A DNA stretch of 64,000 nt from Hydrogenophilales bacterium 16-64-46 (GTDB lineage: Bacteria > Pseudomonadota > Gammaproteobacteria > Burkholderiales > Thiobacillaceae), in assembly GCA_002281775.1 (NCBI GenBank), contig NCGY01000007.1, positions 1 to 64,000 on the forward strand. Direction: 5' to 3'. Under the pieces are notes generated by a model. That model was not told the origin of the DNA. It made no database searches and saw only the letters and a list, made by a program, of their open reading frames with translations. A program made the position numbers and the translations under genes. Below, one piece after another: positions 7,330 through 16,990 of the stretch (positions within the stretch are counted from its first letter, which is position 1; every line of letters begins with the position of its first letter).

Positions 7330-7869
7330 ATGAAATGGATATTCGGGGGCCTTGCAATTGTGTTGCTGCTCGGGAGTGCGGCGCTCTGGATGCTGCGCCC
7401 GACGATGCGTCTGCCCGTTGGCAGTGTTGCGCCGGATTTTTCCCTGCCGGATCAGCACGGCCGGCTGCATGGCCTCGCCGACTACCGCGGCCGCTGGCTG
7501 GTGCTGTATTTCTACCCGCGCGACGACACGCCGGGTTGTACCGAAGAAGCCTGCCGCTTCCGTGACGACATCGGCATTCTGGGGGAACTCAACGCTGCCG
7601 TCGCCGGCATCAGCGTGGACGATACCGATTCCCACGCCGCGTTTGCCCGCAAGTTCAGCCTGCCGTTTCCGCTGCTGGCCGACAGCGATGGGAAAACGGC
7701 ATCCGCCTACGGCGCGTTACTGAATCTGGGCGTGATGCGCCTGGCCCGCCGCCATACCTTCATCATCGCGCCGGACGGCCGCATTGCCGCGCACTTCGAC
7801 CGGGTCGTCCCTGCGCGCCACGCGCGCGAGGTCGCGGATACCCTGCGCCGCCTGCAAGGCGGCGGATGA
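7330..7869 (+). CDS. Membrane-anchored Bcp-like peroxiredoxin
   Basis: A 179-residue protein with one N-terminal membrane segment (residues 4-22), then a thioredoxin-fold AhpC/TSA domain. The peroxidatic Cys70 is in DDTPGCTEEAC, with a candidate resolving Cys75 five residues on as in atypical 2-Cys Bcp enzymes. It should reduce peroxides at the periplasmic face of the inner membrane. GGAG precedes the ATG. Its stop overlaps the diguanylate cyclase start as ATGA, so the two are co-translated. Confidence 0.88.
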   Translation: MKWIFGGLAIVLLLGSAALWMLRPTMRLPVGSVAPDFSLPDQHGRLHGLADYRGRWLVLYFYPRDDTPGCTEEACRFRDDIGILGELNAAVAGISVDDTDSHAAFARKFSLPFPLLADSDGKTASAYGALLNLGVMRLARRHTFIIAPDGRIAAHFDRVVPARHAREVADTLRRLQGGG

Positions 7870-9083
7870 TCGCCGTGCCCGCCCCGCACCTCTCCCTGGT
7901 TTCCACCGGCGTCGCGTTTGCCGCCCTGATCGCACTGATCGGCGGGCTCACGATCAACGGCCTGTGGCAGTTGCGCACGCTGGGCGACCACCTGCGCACG
8001 GTGGTCGAGCACCACAATCGCAAGATCGACATCATCACCCAGACCCAGGTCGCGGCGCACGTGCGCACCAACACCCTGTTCCACATGGCGCTCGAAACCG
8101 ATCCGTTCGCGCGCGATGCGTATTTTCTCGCGTTCAACCGCGCCGGCTTCCAGGTAGGTAGCGGCCGCAAGGCGCTGCGCGACCTGGGCTTCACCCCGCA
8201 CGAGCAGGCGTATTTCGATGCGCAGACCCTTCTGGTGGAGCGCATCCAGGCGCGCCAGGAAACCGTGATCGACCACCTCATGGCCGAGCGGCGGGCCGAG
8301 GCACACAGGCTGCTCGTCACTCGCGTGATCCCGATCCAGGACCGTTTCAACACCCAGCTCGCCGATATGCGGGCGCGCTACCATGCGGCCAACCTCGCCG
8401 CCCAGACACAGGTACAGGTCAGCTACCGCAAAACCCTGCTGCTCACGCTCGGGCTCGGACTGGGGGCGACGCTGCTGGCGCTGGGCATTGCATGGCGCAC
8501 CCTGCGCCAGGCACGCCTGCATCGCGCGCAGATCCACGCCCAGCTCGAGGAACTGGAGCAGTCGCGCAGCGCGCTACGGGAGGAGGCGACGCACGATCCG
8601 CTCACCGGACTGGCCAACCGCCGCCTGTTCTACGACCGCCTGCAGCAGGCGATCCGCCACGCCCGTCGCTACGGCGGCCAGCTCGGCCTTCTGTACATCG
8701 ACCTCGACCGCTTCAAGGCCATCAACGACGACCATGGCCACCACGTCGGCGACGCCGTGCTGACCGAGGTGGCGCGCCAGTTGCTGGACTGCGTGCGCGG
8801 ATCGGATACCGTCGCACGGCTGGGCGGCGACGAATTCGTGGTGCTGCTCGAAGGTGTTCAGGGCCGCGAGGATTGCCTGGCCGCCGCCCGCAAGATCGAA
8901 GAGACGCTGGCGCGCAATACCCTGTTCGACGAACTTGGGATCGAGGTCGAAGCCAGCATCGGGCAGGCCGTGTTCCCGGAAGACGGCAACGATGAAGACG
9001 CGCTGATGCGGCGGGCGGATGCGGCGATGTACCGGGTCAAGTCGCGCGACCTGTCGCAGCGCCAGGTCGCCCTGCCGTTCTGA
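7866..9083 (+). CDS. Membrane diguanylate cyclase (GGDEF)
   Basis: A 405-residue protein. Membrane helix 1 is at about residues 12-32, followed by a mostly helical periplasmic sensor of about 150 residues rich in His and Arg, then helix 2 at about 185-207. A short coiled linker leads to a full GGDEF domain. The catalytic GGDEF is at residues 320-324, and an RxxD inhibition site (RGSD) lies five residues upstream, so it should both make c-di-GMP and be feedback-inhibited. No EAL domain. Coupling to the upstream peroxiredoxin suggests a redox or stress input. Confidence 0.93.
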   Translation: MIAVPAPHLSLVSTGVAFAALIALIGGLTINGLWQLRTLGDHLRTVVEHHNRKIDIITQTQVAAHVRTNTLFHMALETDPFARDAYFLAFNRAGFQVGSGRKALRDLGFTPHEQAYFDAQTLLVERIQARQETVIDHLMAERRAEAHRLLVTRVIPIQDRFNTQLADMRARYHAANLAAQTQVQVSYRKTLLLTLGLGLGATLLALGIAWRTLRQARLHRAQIHAQLEELEQSRSALREEATHDPLTGLANRRLFYDRLQQAIRHARRYGGQLGLLYIDLDRFKAINDDHGHHVGDAVLTEVARQLLDCVRGSDTVARLGGDEFVVLLEGVQGREDCLAAARKIEETLARNTLFDELGIEVEASIGQAVFPEDGNDEDALMRRADAAMYRVKSRDLSQRQVALPF

Positions 9084-9092
9084 CGCACAGGC

Positions 9093-9650
9093 TCAGATCA
9101 CCCGCTCGCGGCGCGCCTTCGCACCCCAGATCCAGACGTATTGCACGCCGGACGCTGCCGCAATTGCGAACACGCCGGCAAACAGCCAGTCAAGCCACAC
9201 ACCTGCTGCCAGCAGACTGGCAAGGCTGGCGAGCACCAGCGCCAGCAGCACGAACTCGGCGAACATGTGCGTCTTGCCAAGCCAGGTGGGGTGGATTTCC
9301 AGATGGCCGGCCAACCCGCGATAGCTCAGCGCGCCCAGCACAATTACCGTGTCGCGCGCCAGGATCGCCAGCGTCACCCACAACGGGATCGCGTCTTCCA
9401 GCGTCAGCATCACCAGCGTGACGACGCCCAGCGCCTTGTCAGCGATGGTGTCGAGCGCCGCGCCGAGCGGCGTGGTCTGCTTCAGCGCACGCGCGAGAAA
9501 ACCGTCGAGGCCGTCCGACAGCGCGGCCGCCAGGAACAGCCAGCACGCCGCTTCCCACAGACGGTGCAGGATCAGCCAGGCGACGACCGGCACAGCCACG
9601 AGGCGCAACATCGAGATGACGTTAGGCAGATTGAAGACGCGCACGCTCAT
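9093..9650 (-). CDS. CDP-alcohol phosphatidyltransferase family protein
   Basis: A 185-residue membrane protein with the family signature D-x2-DG-x2-AR-x8-G-x3-D-x3-D visible as SDGLDGFLARA ... PLGAALDTIADK near residues 45-70, plus about five hydrophobic helices. It resembles PgsA/cardiolipin-synthase-like enzymes that transfer a phosphatidyl group from CDP-diacylglycerol to an alcohol; the exact acceptor cannot be told. The start at 9650 (MSVRVFNLPN) is chosen because an ATG at 9686 lies inside hrpA and adds an atypical tail. It follows hrpA by 13 bases on the same strand. Confidence 0.85.
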   Translation of the reverse strand: MSVRVFNLPNVISMLRLVAVPVVAWLILHRLWEAACWLFLAAALSDGLDGFLARALKQTTPLGAALDTIADKALGVVTLVMLTLEDAIPLWVTLAILARDTVIVLGALSYRGLAGHLEIHPTWLGKTHMFAEFVLLALVLASLASLLAAGVWLDWLFAGVFAIAAASGVQYVWIWGAKARRERVI

Positions 9651-9663
9651 GTCGCAACCGTAC

Positions 9664-12600
9664 TCAATCCAGCGCCTGCCTGGCAAGCTCGTCCCAGATT
9701 TTTTCCAGCCGCTTGACCGACACCGGATAGGGCGTCTTCAGCTCCTGGGCATAGAGCGAAATCCGCAGTTCCTCCAACTGCCAGCGGAATTCGTCGAGCG
9801 CGGCCGGCAGCGCGCCCTTCACCTGCGCACGCCGCGCGAGGTATTTGTTCTGCAGGGTGAGGATGCCCGCCATCGCGCGGCCGTCGCGCTCGTTCGACGC
9901 CGGCAGTTTTTCCAGCCGCTTCAGGATGCCGCGCAGATAGCGCGGCAGGTCCTTCAGCCGCGCCCACGATGTGGCGACGATGAAATCGTCCGGCACCAGC
10001 GCGGCAAGGTGGGCCTTTTCGTCGCGCATCGGACCGGGAAACTGCGGCGCAGCCCCCAGCCTTGCCGCCAACTGCGCGTGGAGGTCGAGCACCTCGGCCA
10101 CGTCCCGCAGCAGCGCCTGCTTCACCACGGCGATGCGCGGCCTCGCGCGCTCTTTCTGTTTATCGAAGGCCTGCGTGCTGCGCGGCACTGCGTCATCGCC
10201 CAGCAGCGCGCGCGCGGCAATCGCGTCCAGCAGTTCGGCGCGCAATTTCTCCGCACTGCCAAAGACGCGGTACTTCAGCGCCAGCGCGGTCTCGCGCGCC
10301 AGGTCCTTGTCGATCTGTCTGAACTGCGCCACCAGCGCGAGGCGCAACAGGCGCACCACGCCGCGCCGGGTGTCTTCCGACGCCGCCGTCCCGGTGTCGA
10401 GCAGGCGCAGGTCGACCGCCTCGCCGGCGTCGACCAGCGCGGGATAGCCGATCAGCTCGCGGCCGTCGCGGCGGAATTTCACCTGTTCGGGCAGATCGCC
10501 GAAATTCCATTCGGTGATCCCCGTGCGCTCGAAGGCGTTGTCTTCCGCCCCGCCGCCGTAGGTGATGCGCGCCGCCCCACCCAGTTGTACGCGCAGCGCG
10601 GCGAGGTCACGACTGCTGGCCAGTTCCTGGCCGGCATCGTCAACCACCGACAGATTCATGCGCAGATGTGCAGGCAGCTCGCCCTTCCAGTCGTCCGGGT
10701 GGATGTCGGCCCCGGTTTTTTTGCGGATGTAGGTGCCGAGTGCAGCGTTCAATTCCATCTCCCCCGGCTTTGCCACCGAGAGAAACGCCGTCACCGTGTC
10801 GGGCAGCGGAATCAGCGGACGGCGTTTGTCCTTGGGCAGGAATTTGAGCAGCGCCGTGAGCTTTTCACGGATGAGGCCGGGCACCAGCCAGTCGACGCGC
10901 GCCGGGTCGAGCTTGTTCAGCAGATACAGAGGCAGCTTCAGCGTCACCCCGTCGAGCGCATGGCCGGGCTCGAAGCGGTATTTCAGCGTGCAGGCGACAC
11001 CATCGACCTCCAGTGTTTCCGGAAACAGCGTGTGGTCCGCGCCGATGCCTTCGGCCACGATGTCCTCGCGCGTGAGTAAGAGCGCGCGCGGATTCGCCGC
11101 CTCGGCCTCGCGCCGCCATTGTTCGAAGGCCGCGCCATTGTGAATGGCGTCTTTGAGTGCGGCGTCGTTGTGCAGGCCGGCGGGAATGCGCGCGTCGAAC
11201 ACGCGGAACAATCGCTCTTCGTCCAGCCACACGCCGGACTTGCGCGCCTTGTGTTCCAGCGTTTCGATTTCCTTGACGAGCGCCCGGTTGTGCGCGAGCC
11301 ACGGTGCCTGCGTGTCGTACTCGCCCGCCACCAGCGCGCCGCGAATGAACAGCTCGCGGGAAAGTTCGGGGTCGATGGGGCCGTAGTGGATGCGGCGGCG
11401 CGGCACCAGCGTGATGCCGTACAGGCTCACGCGCTCGAAGGCCATCACGCGCGCGCTGTCCTTCTCCCAGTGCGGCTCGATGAACATGCGTGTGAGCAGA
11501 TGCCGGCCCGCCGCCTCGATCCATTCCGGCCGCACCTCGGCCACCGTGCGCGCGAGCAGCCGGCCCGTATCCGTCAGTTCGGCGGCGACGATCCACTTCG
11601 GCTGCTTTTTCGCCAGCGCCGACCCCGGATGTACCGCCAGCTTGATGCCGCGCGCGCCCTGATAATTGCCTTCACCGGTTCGCGGTCGAGCGCCCGGTTT
11701 GACCCGGCCATCGTCCAACTTGAAGCCGATGTTGCCCAGCAACCCGGTCAGCAGCGCCTGGTGGATGGCGTCGTAGCCGGCGTCCTTCTCGTTTTCCTTC
11801 AGGCCCAGCTCACTCACCTGCGCATGCAGCTGGCCGTGAATGTCGCGCCATTCGCGCATCCGGCGCGGCGACAGGAAATGGTCCTGCAGCAGCGTTTGTA
11901 GCTGGCGGTTGGTCTTCTTGTGCTTGAGCTGCTCGTCGTACCACGTCCACAGCTTCAGCCAGCCCATGAAGTCGGAGCGCTCGTCGGCGAAGAGTTTGTG
12001 CTTTTCGTCCGCCGCCTGCGCGCGTTCCATCGGCCGGTCGCGCGGATCCTGCACCGACAGCGCACTGGCGATGACCAGAATCTCGCGCACGCAACGCTGT
12101 GTTTCTGCCGCCAGCAACATGCGCGCGACGCGCGGGTCGAGCGGCAATTTGGCCAGCTGCCGGCCGGTTTTTGTCAGATTACCGGCTTCGTCGAGCGCGT
12201 GCAGTTCCGCCAGCAGCTGGTAACCGTCGGCGATGAGCCGCGCGTTGGGCGGGTCGATGAAGGGAAAATTCACCACGTCACCCAAGCCCAGCGACTTCAT
12301 GCGCAGGATCACGCCGGCGAGCGAGGAACGCAGCAGCTCGGGATCGGTGAAGCGCGGCCGGTTGGCAAAATCGGCCTCGTCGTAAAGGCGGATGCAGATG
12401 CCGTCGGCCACGCGGCCGCAGCGGCCGGCGCGCTGGTTGGCCGACGCCTGGCTCACTTTCTCGATCAGCAACTGCTCGACCTTGTTGCGCGCCGAATAGC
12501 GCTTGACTCGCGCGGTGCCCGGGTCGATCACGTAGCGGATGCCGGGCACGGTGAGCGAGGTTTCGGCGACGTTGGTGGCGAGCACGATGCGCCGCAGCGC

Positions 12601-13479
12601 CGAGGTCGGCTTGAAGATTGCGTCCTGCTCGGTGACCGACAGGCGCGAGAACAGCGGCAGAATCTCGGTGCCCGGCGGGTGGTGCTTTCTGAGTGCCTCG
12701 GCTGTGTCGCGAATTTCGCGCTCGCCCGGCAGGAACACCAGGATGTCGCCCGGGCCTTCGCGCGCGAGCTCGTCGGTGGCGTCGAGAATCGCGGCGATCT
12801 GCTCGGGCGCGTCCTTGTCCTTCTTCGCGGCGCGTTCCGGCTTTGGCGGCGATTCCTCGCGCTCGCTGCGCTCGATTGGCCGCCAGCGCACCTCCACCGG
12901 GTAGGTGCGGCCCGACACCTCGATCACCGGCGCGCCGTTGAAATGCGTCGAAAACCGTTCGGCGTCGATGGTGGCGGAGGTGATCACCACGGTGAGGTCG
13001 CTGCGCTTCTCCAGCAGTGTCTTCAGATAGCCCAGCAGGAAATCGATGTTGAGGCTGCGCTCGTGCGCCTCGTCGATGAGGATCGTGTGGTAGCGCGAGA
13101 GCAGCGGATCGCCCTGGCTTTCGGCCAGCAGGATGCCGTCGGTCATCACCTTGATCGCGGTGTCCTCGCGCACCTTGTCGGTGAAGCGCACCTTATAGCC
13201 GACGATGCCGCCGAGTTCGCCGCCCAGCTCCTGCGCGATGCGTGCCGCCACCGAACGCGCGGCGATGCGGCGCGGCTGGGTGCAGCCGATGAGCTTCGCC
13301 GACCCGGTGGCAGCGGACGCCAGCCGGGCCTCCAGACACATCTTGGGAATCTGCGTGGTCTTGCCCGAGCCGGTCTCGCCACACAGGATCAGCACGCGAT
13401 GCGCACGCAGCGCGGCGAGGATGTCGTCACGCCGGGCAGAAACCGGCAGGTCGGGGTAGTGGATGTTCAGGGGATTCAA
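9664..13479 (-). CDS. hrpA: ATP-dependent RNA helicase HrpA
   Basis: A 1271-residue DEAH-box helicase, full length for HrpA (about 1300). Walker A is GETGSGKTTQ near residue 35, DEAH box IDEAHERSLN near 140, and SAT motif ITSATIDAE near 165. The conserved QRAGRCGR motif VI is near residue 355, followed by the helicase-associated domains and a long C-terminal DUF3418-type region. It remodels RNA/ribosomes in the cytoplasm; HrpA is linked to rescue of stalled ribosomes. Repeats and an inverted-repeat spacer separate it from the upstream membrane gene. Confidence 0.96.
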   Translation of the reverse strand: MNPLNIHYPDLPVSARRDDILAALRAHRVLILCGETGSGKTTQIPKMCLEARLASAATGSAKLIGCTQPRRIAARSVAARIAQELGGELGGIVGYKVRFTDKVREDTAIKVMTDGILLAESQGDPLLSRYHTILIDEAHERSLNIDFLLGYLKTLLEKRSDLTVVITSATIDAERFSTHFNGAPVIEVSGRTYPVEVRWRPIERSEREESPPKPERAAKKDKDAPEQIAAILDATDELAREGPGDILVFLPGEREIRDTAEALRKHHPPGTEILPLFSRLSVTEQDAIFKPTSALRRIVLATNVAETSLTVPGIRYVIDPGTARVKRYSARNKVEQLLIEKVSQASANQRAGRCGRVADGICIRLYDEADFANRPRFTDPELLRSSLAGVILRMKSLGLGDVVNFPFIDPPNARLIADGYQLLAELHALDEAGNLTKTGRQLAKLPLDPRVARMLLAAETQRCVREILVIASALSVQDPRDRPMERAQAADEKHKLFADERSDFMGWLKLWTWYDEQLKHKKTNRQLQTLLQDHFLSPRRMREWRDIHGQLHAQVSELGLKENEKDAGYDAIHQALLTGLLGNIGFKLDDGRVKPGARPRTGEGNYQGARGIKLAVHPGSALAKKQPKWIVAAELTDTGRLLARTVAEVRPEWIEAAGRHLLTRMFIEPHWEKDSARVMAFERVSLYGITLVPRRRIHYGPIDPELSRELFIRGALVAGEYDTQAPWLAHNRALVKEIETLEHKARKSGVWLDEERLFRVFDARIPAGLHNDAALKDAIHNGAAFEQWRREAEAANPRALLLTREDIVAEGIGADHTLFPETLEVDGVACTLKYRFEPGHALDGVTLKLPLYLLNKLDPARVDWLVPGLIREKLTALLKFLPKDKRRPLIPLPDTVTAFLSVAKPGEMELNAALGTYIRKKTGADIHPDDWKGELPAHLRMNLSVVDDAGQELASSRDLAALRVQLGGAARITYGGGAEDNAFERTGITEWNFGDLPEQVKFRRDGRELIGYPALVDAGEAVDLRLLDTGTAASEDTRRGVVRLLRLALVAQFRQIDKDLARETALALKYRVFGSAEKLRAELLDAIAARALLGDDAVPRSTQAFDKQKERARPRIAVVKQALLRDVAEVLDLHAQLAARLGAAPQFPGPMRDEKAHLAALVPDDFIVATSWARLKDLPRYLRGILKRLEKLPASNERDGRAMAGILTLQNKYLARRAQVKGALPAALDEFRWQLEELRISLYAQELKTPYPVSVKRLEKIWDELARQALD

Positions 13480-13492
13480 ATTCTAAATCGAT

Positions 13493-13553
13493 CCGCGAAG
13501 GACGCGAAGAAGCGCGAAGTAAAAACAGAGGGTTTGCTTCGCGTCCCTCGTGG
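13493..13553. repeat. Inverted CGCGAAG-type repeat spacer
   Basis: Arms CCGCGAAGGACGCGAAG (13493-13509) and CTTCGCGTCCCTCGTGG (13537-13553) are complementary at 14 of 17 positions, with the unit GCGCGAAG repeated again at 13512-13519. The hairpin occupies almost the whole gap between the CbiM-like gene stop and the hrpA start, both minus strand. It may act as a terminator/attenuator or be a dispersed repeat. Confidence 0.6.
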
Positions 13554-13562
13554 AAAAAGGGT

Positions 13563-14246
13563 TTACTTGTTCTGGATATACCGCGCGTCGTCGAAGGTTT
13601 CCAGCCAGTGCGGCTTGTACACCGCCATCACCGTGACCGCCATGCCGCTCGTGAAGGCCTCGCCCCAGCTGATGAGCAGCGTGGCGTAGGGGGTGTAGTG
13701 GGAAAACAGATAGTCGGTGCTGTACGTACCGCTTGCCGCCATGACCAGCGTGGTGACCAGCCCGATCGCCACCACCGACAGCCACGCCCCGGCAAAGCCG
13801 TTGCCCAGCACGTAGATGAAAAAATGATTGGGCAGGCGGCGGTCGAGCAGGCGATAAAGATTCCAGCTCACTGCCGCCGGCAGCGCCACCGTCAGCAGCG
13901 CGTCGAAGCCCAGCGCGCCCCAGTTTCCCCTGCCGAAGGCGGCATTGGCTGCCAGCACCAGTACACCGGCAAAGGTGGCGCGCCAGAAGCCGAACATCAT
14001 CGTCAGCACGGCAATGCCGAAGAGATGAAAGCTCAGGCCCGGCTTCACCCCGGTCTTGATCTGCCACAAGGCCAGCACCGCCACGGCGGCCGCGAGGAAC
14101 AGATTGAGCCGGCCGGCTTCCGCGAGCGCGCGCCAGTCACCCGACATCAGCCAGCGCCAGCCCAGCACGGCCAGTCCGACCCAGCCGGCCAGCAGCCATG
14201 CTTCGGGAAGAGCCAGTGCAACCGGGTTGAGCGCGGTAGAATTCAT
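13563..14246 (-). CDS. CbiM-like integral membrane protein (ECF permease family)
   Basis: A 227-residue protein with about six to seven hydrophobic helices and the family landmarks [17 protein letters not shown] (residues 70-86) and [20 protein letters not shown] (about 140-160). This places it with COG3235 CbiM-related proteins, thought to be substrate-binding permease components for Ni/Co or related uptake. No partner CbiQ/CbiO genes are adjacent, so substrate and partners are unknown. It is divergent from the YecA gene, their start codons nearly touching. Confidence 0.82.
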   Translation of the reverse strand: MNSTALNPVALALPEAWLLAGWVGLAVLGWRWLMSGDWRALAEAGRLNLFLAAAVAVLALWQIKTGVKPGLSFHLFGIAVLTMMFGFWRATFAGVLVLAANAAFGRGNWGALGFDALLTVALPAAVSWNLYRLLDRRLPNHFFIYVLGNGFAGAWLSVVAIGLVTTLVMAASGTYSTDYLFSHYTPYATLLISWGEAFTSGMAVTVMAVYKPHWLETFDDARYIQNK

Positions 14247-14262
14247 GGGCGAATTTTACGCG

Positions 14263-15026
<764 letters not shown>

Positions 15027-15033
<7 letters not shown>

Positions 15034-15061
15034 CCACTGAATCCCGACCCCTGACCCCTGC
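15027..15061. repeat. CCCCTGA-type heptad repeat
   Basis: The 33-base gap after the YecA stop consists almost wholly of ACCCTGACCACTGAATCCCG followed by ACCCCTGACCCCTGC. The YecA TGA lies inside the first unit. It is the same unit family as the spacers at 27290-27393, 34785-34804 and 51712-51871. Confidence 0.6.
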
Positions 15062-15066
15062 TTCCA

Positions 15067-15729
15067 ATGAACCTCGTCCTCTTCGACCTCGACAACACCC
15101 TGCTCGCCGGCGACTCCGACTACGAATGGGGCCAGTTCCTCATCGCCAAAGGCGTGGTCGACCGCGACCATTACGAAGCGAAAAACCGCGCCTTCTACGA
15201 AGACTACAAAGCCGGGCGGCTCGACATCCACGCCTTTCTGGCGTTTGCCCTGCGCCCGCTGGCCACCCACCCGCGCACCCAGCTCGACGCCTGGCGCGCC
15301 GAATACGTCGAAACCCGCATCCTGCCCATGATCACCCCAGCCGCGCGCGACCTCGCCAACAAACACCTTGACGAAGCCGACCTCGTCGCCGTGATCACCG
15401 CCACCAACCGCTTCGTCACCGAACCCATCGCGCGCGCCTTCGGCATCCCCCACCTGATCGCCACCGACCCCGAGGAACTCGACGGCCGCTTCACCGGCGA
15501 AGTGGCCGGCACCCCCTGCTTTCGCGAAGGCAAGATCACCCGCCTGGAACAGTTTCTGGAAGCGCGCGGCACCCGCTTCGACTGCCTCACCAACAGCCGC
15601 TTCTACAGTGATTCGCAAAACGACCTGCCACTGCTGCAAAAGGTGAAGCATCCCGTCGCCGTCGACCCCGACCCCAGCCTGCGCGCCCACGCCGAAGCCC
15701 ACGGCTGGCCCGTTATTACACTGCGTTGA
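15067..15729 (+). CDS. HAD-superfamily IB (SerB-like) phosphatase
   Basis: 220 residues with HAD motif I FDLDNTLL (nucleophile Asp at residue 7), motif II ITATN around residue 116, and motif III SDSQNDLPLL near residue 182. The DSDYEW cap helix is typical of the small HAD-IB proteins common in betaproteobacteria, which act on phosphoserine-like or phospho-sugar/histidinol-type substrates. The substrate cannot be read from sequence. One base separates its stop from the next gene's start, so co-translation is likely. Confidence 0.87.
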   Translation: MNLVLFDLDNTLLAGDSDYEWGQFLIAKGVVDRDHYEAKNRAFYEDYKAGRLDIHAFLAFALRPLATHPRTQLDAWRAEYVETRILPMITPAARDLANKHLDEADLVAVITATNRFVTEPIARAFGIPHLIATDPEELDGRFTGEVAGTPCFREGKITRLEQFLEARGTRFDCLTNSRFYSDSQNDLPLLQKVKHPVAVDPDPSLRAHAEAHGWPVITLR

Positions 15730-15730
15730 C

Positions 15731-16690
15731 ATGAGCCTGACCGCCCTTACCGAAGCCGTTGCCCGCCAGCGCCAGGTACTGGCCAACCTGCTGCGCGAAC
15801 CGCTCGCGATCACGGCCGACGCGTGCAGCCGGGTCTGGCCCAACCGCGCGGCATTGAACAACGTGCTCACCGATGCACTGGCCAAACTCCCGGCGTGCAA
15901 ATACCTCTACGCCACCGACACGCGCGCCATCCAGCTCTCCGACAACATCAGCCACAGCGGCCTGATCGAAGCCGACTACGGCCGTGACCGATCCAGCCGG
16001 CCCTACATGAACGAAGTCGTGCCCAGCCAGGGTTTCCTGCTGTCCGAGGCCTACATCAGCCTGCGCGCCAAGCGTCCCTCGCTCACCGCCATCCAGATCG
16101 TGCGCGACGCCGACGGCCGCGTGCTCGGTTTCGTCGGTGCCGACTTCGACCTCAGGAACCTGCCCCTCACCGGCAAGCTCTACGACGAACCCACCGTCTG
16201 GCATCAGATCAAGGGCGACCCCGCCATCCGCGGAGCTGTCTTCCAGCAGACCCGCAACGAATCCGCCATGGACCGTGCGGTCGACACCGTGGTCGGCGTG
16301 ATGGAAGAACTCATGGCCGATCGCGGCGTGTTCCACGGCAAGCTGCACTTTTCCAGCAGCCGCGCCACCGTCTGGCTCTACGACGACCCCTACCGCTATC
16401 GCCTGCTCGACATCGACGCCCTCACCGACCCCGACACCTGCCTGATCTACCCCGTGCAGCCCTACCCCACGGACGCCGTCGTCCCACGCGAAAAAATCCG
16501 CCCCATCCTCGACGCCATCGCCGCGCTCCGCTTTATCGACGACACCTTCTACCTGCGCGCCGGCTCGCTCAACATCATGAACGGCATGGTTGGCCTCACC
16601 TTCTCGTGCGATGGCTCGCACTATCTGCCGTGGGACGAATTCCTTACCAAGGGACGGGAGTTCTGGGCGAGCGGGGTAGCGGCAGGATGA
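15731..16690 (+). CDS. Soluble PDC/Cache-domain sensor protein
   Basis: 319 residues with a double-Cache/PDC-like N-terminal half (residues 15-150). Segments such as YLYATDTRAIQLSDN, DRSSRPYMNEVV and DADGRVLGFVGADFDLR are the classic PDC strands that normally form the periplasmic ligand pocket of chemoreceptors and kinases. Here there is no signal peptide, membrane segment or output domain, so it is a cytoplasmic stand-alone sensor or adaptor. It directly follows the HAD phosphatase. Ligand and partner unknown. Confidence 0.75.
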   Translation: MSLTALTEAVARQRQVLANLLREPLAITADACSRVWPNRAALNNVLTDALAKLPACKYLYATDTRAIQLSDNISHSGLIEADYGRDRSSRPYMNEVVPSQGFLLSEAYISLRAKRPSLTAIQIVRDADGRVLGFVGADFDLRNLPLTGKLYDEPTVWHQIKGDPAIRGAVFQQTRNESAMDRAVDTVVGVMEELMADRGVFHGKLHFSSSRATVWLYDDPYRYRLLDIDALTDPDTCLIYPVQPYPTDAVVPREKIRPILDAIAALRFIDDTFYLRAGSLNIMNGMVGLTFSCDGSHYLPWDEFLTKGREFWASGVAAG

Positions 16691-16697
16691 CTATCCA

Positions 16698-16946
16698 ATG
16701 AATAAGCCGCCACGCATGTCCAACACGCCCGTGCCTGCCATCCACGCGTACGAATCGCGCGAGGACTGTATTGCCCGCACCTTGCACGCCCGCGACCAGG
16801 CACAGGCAACCCACACCTACCTCTCGCAGGAAGAAGTTCTAAACCGGCTGGATCAAAGCCTGGCCCTTGGAAAAAACAAACCGCCCTCAGCTGACCGAGC
16901 CCTGGCTTGCCAGCCCAACCGGCAGCGCGCACACTCCATCGCATAA
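16698..16946 (+). CDS. Short protein with antitoxin-like C-terminal helix
   Basis: 82 residues. The segment REDCIARTLHARDQAQATHT followed by YLSQEEVLNRLDQSL resembles the C-terminal helices of stability-determinant/StbD-like antitoxins (pattern ARxLxAxxxAxxTGxYxxxxEVxxxL). No DNA-binding N-terminus and no toxin gene are present, and its end overlaps sequence leading into the WYL gene. It may be a remnant of a toxin-antitoxin locus; the similarity is weak. Confidence 0.4.
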   Translation: MNKPPRMSNTPVPAIHAYESREDCIARTLHARDQAQATHTYLSQEEVLNRLDQSLALGKNKPPSADRALACQPNRQRAHSIA

Positions 16947-16990
16947 CAAGAAAAACCGGTGCGGAGAACGAATCAACATGCACACCGGAC

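Noticed and set aside
9349..11079. Long plus-strand frame opposite hrpA
   Set aside because: Antisense shadow of the conserved helicase; also true of the frames around 11119-13689 and 17959-19662.
13563..14246. Cobalamin or nickel riboswitch expected for the CbiM-like gene
   Set aside because: The start codons of the divergent genes practically touch, leaving no room for a leader; no riboswitch fold seen.
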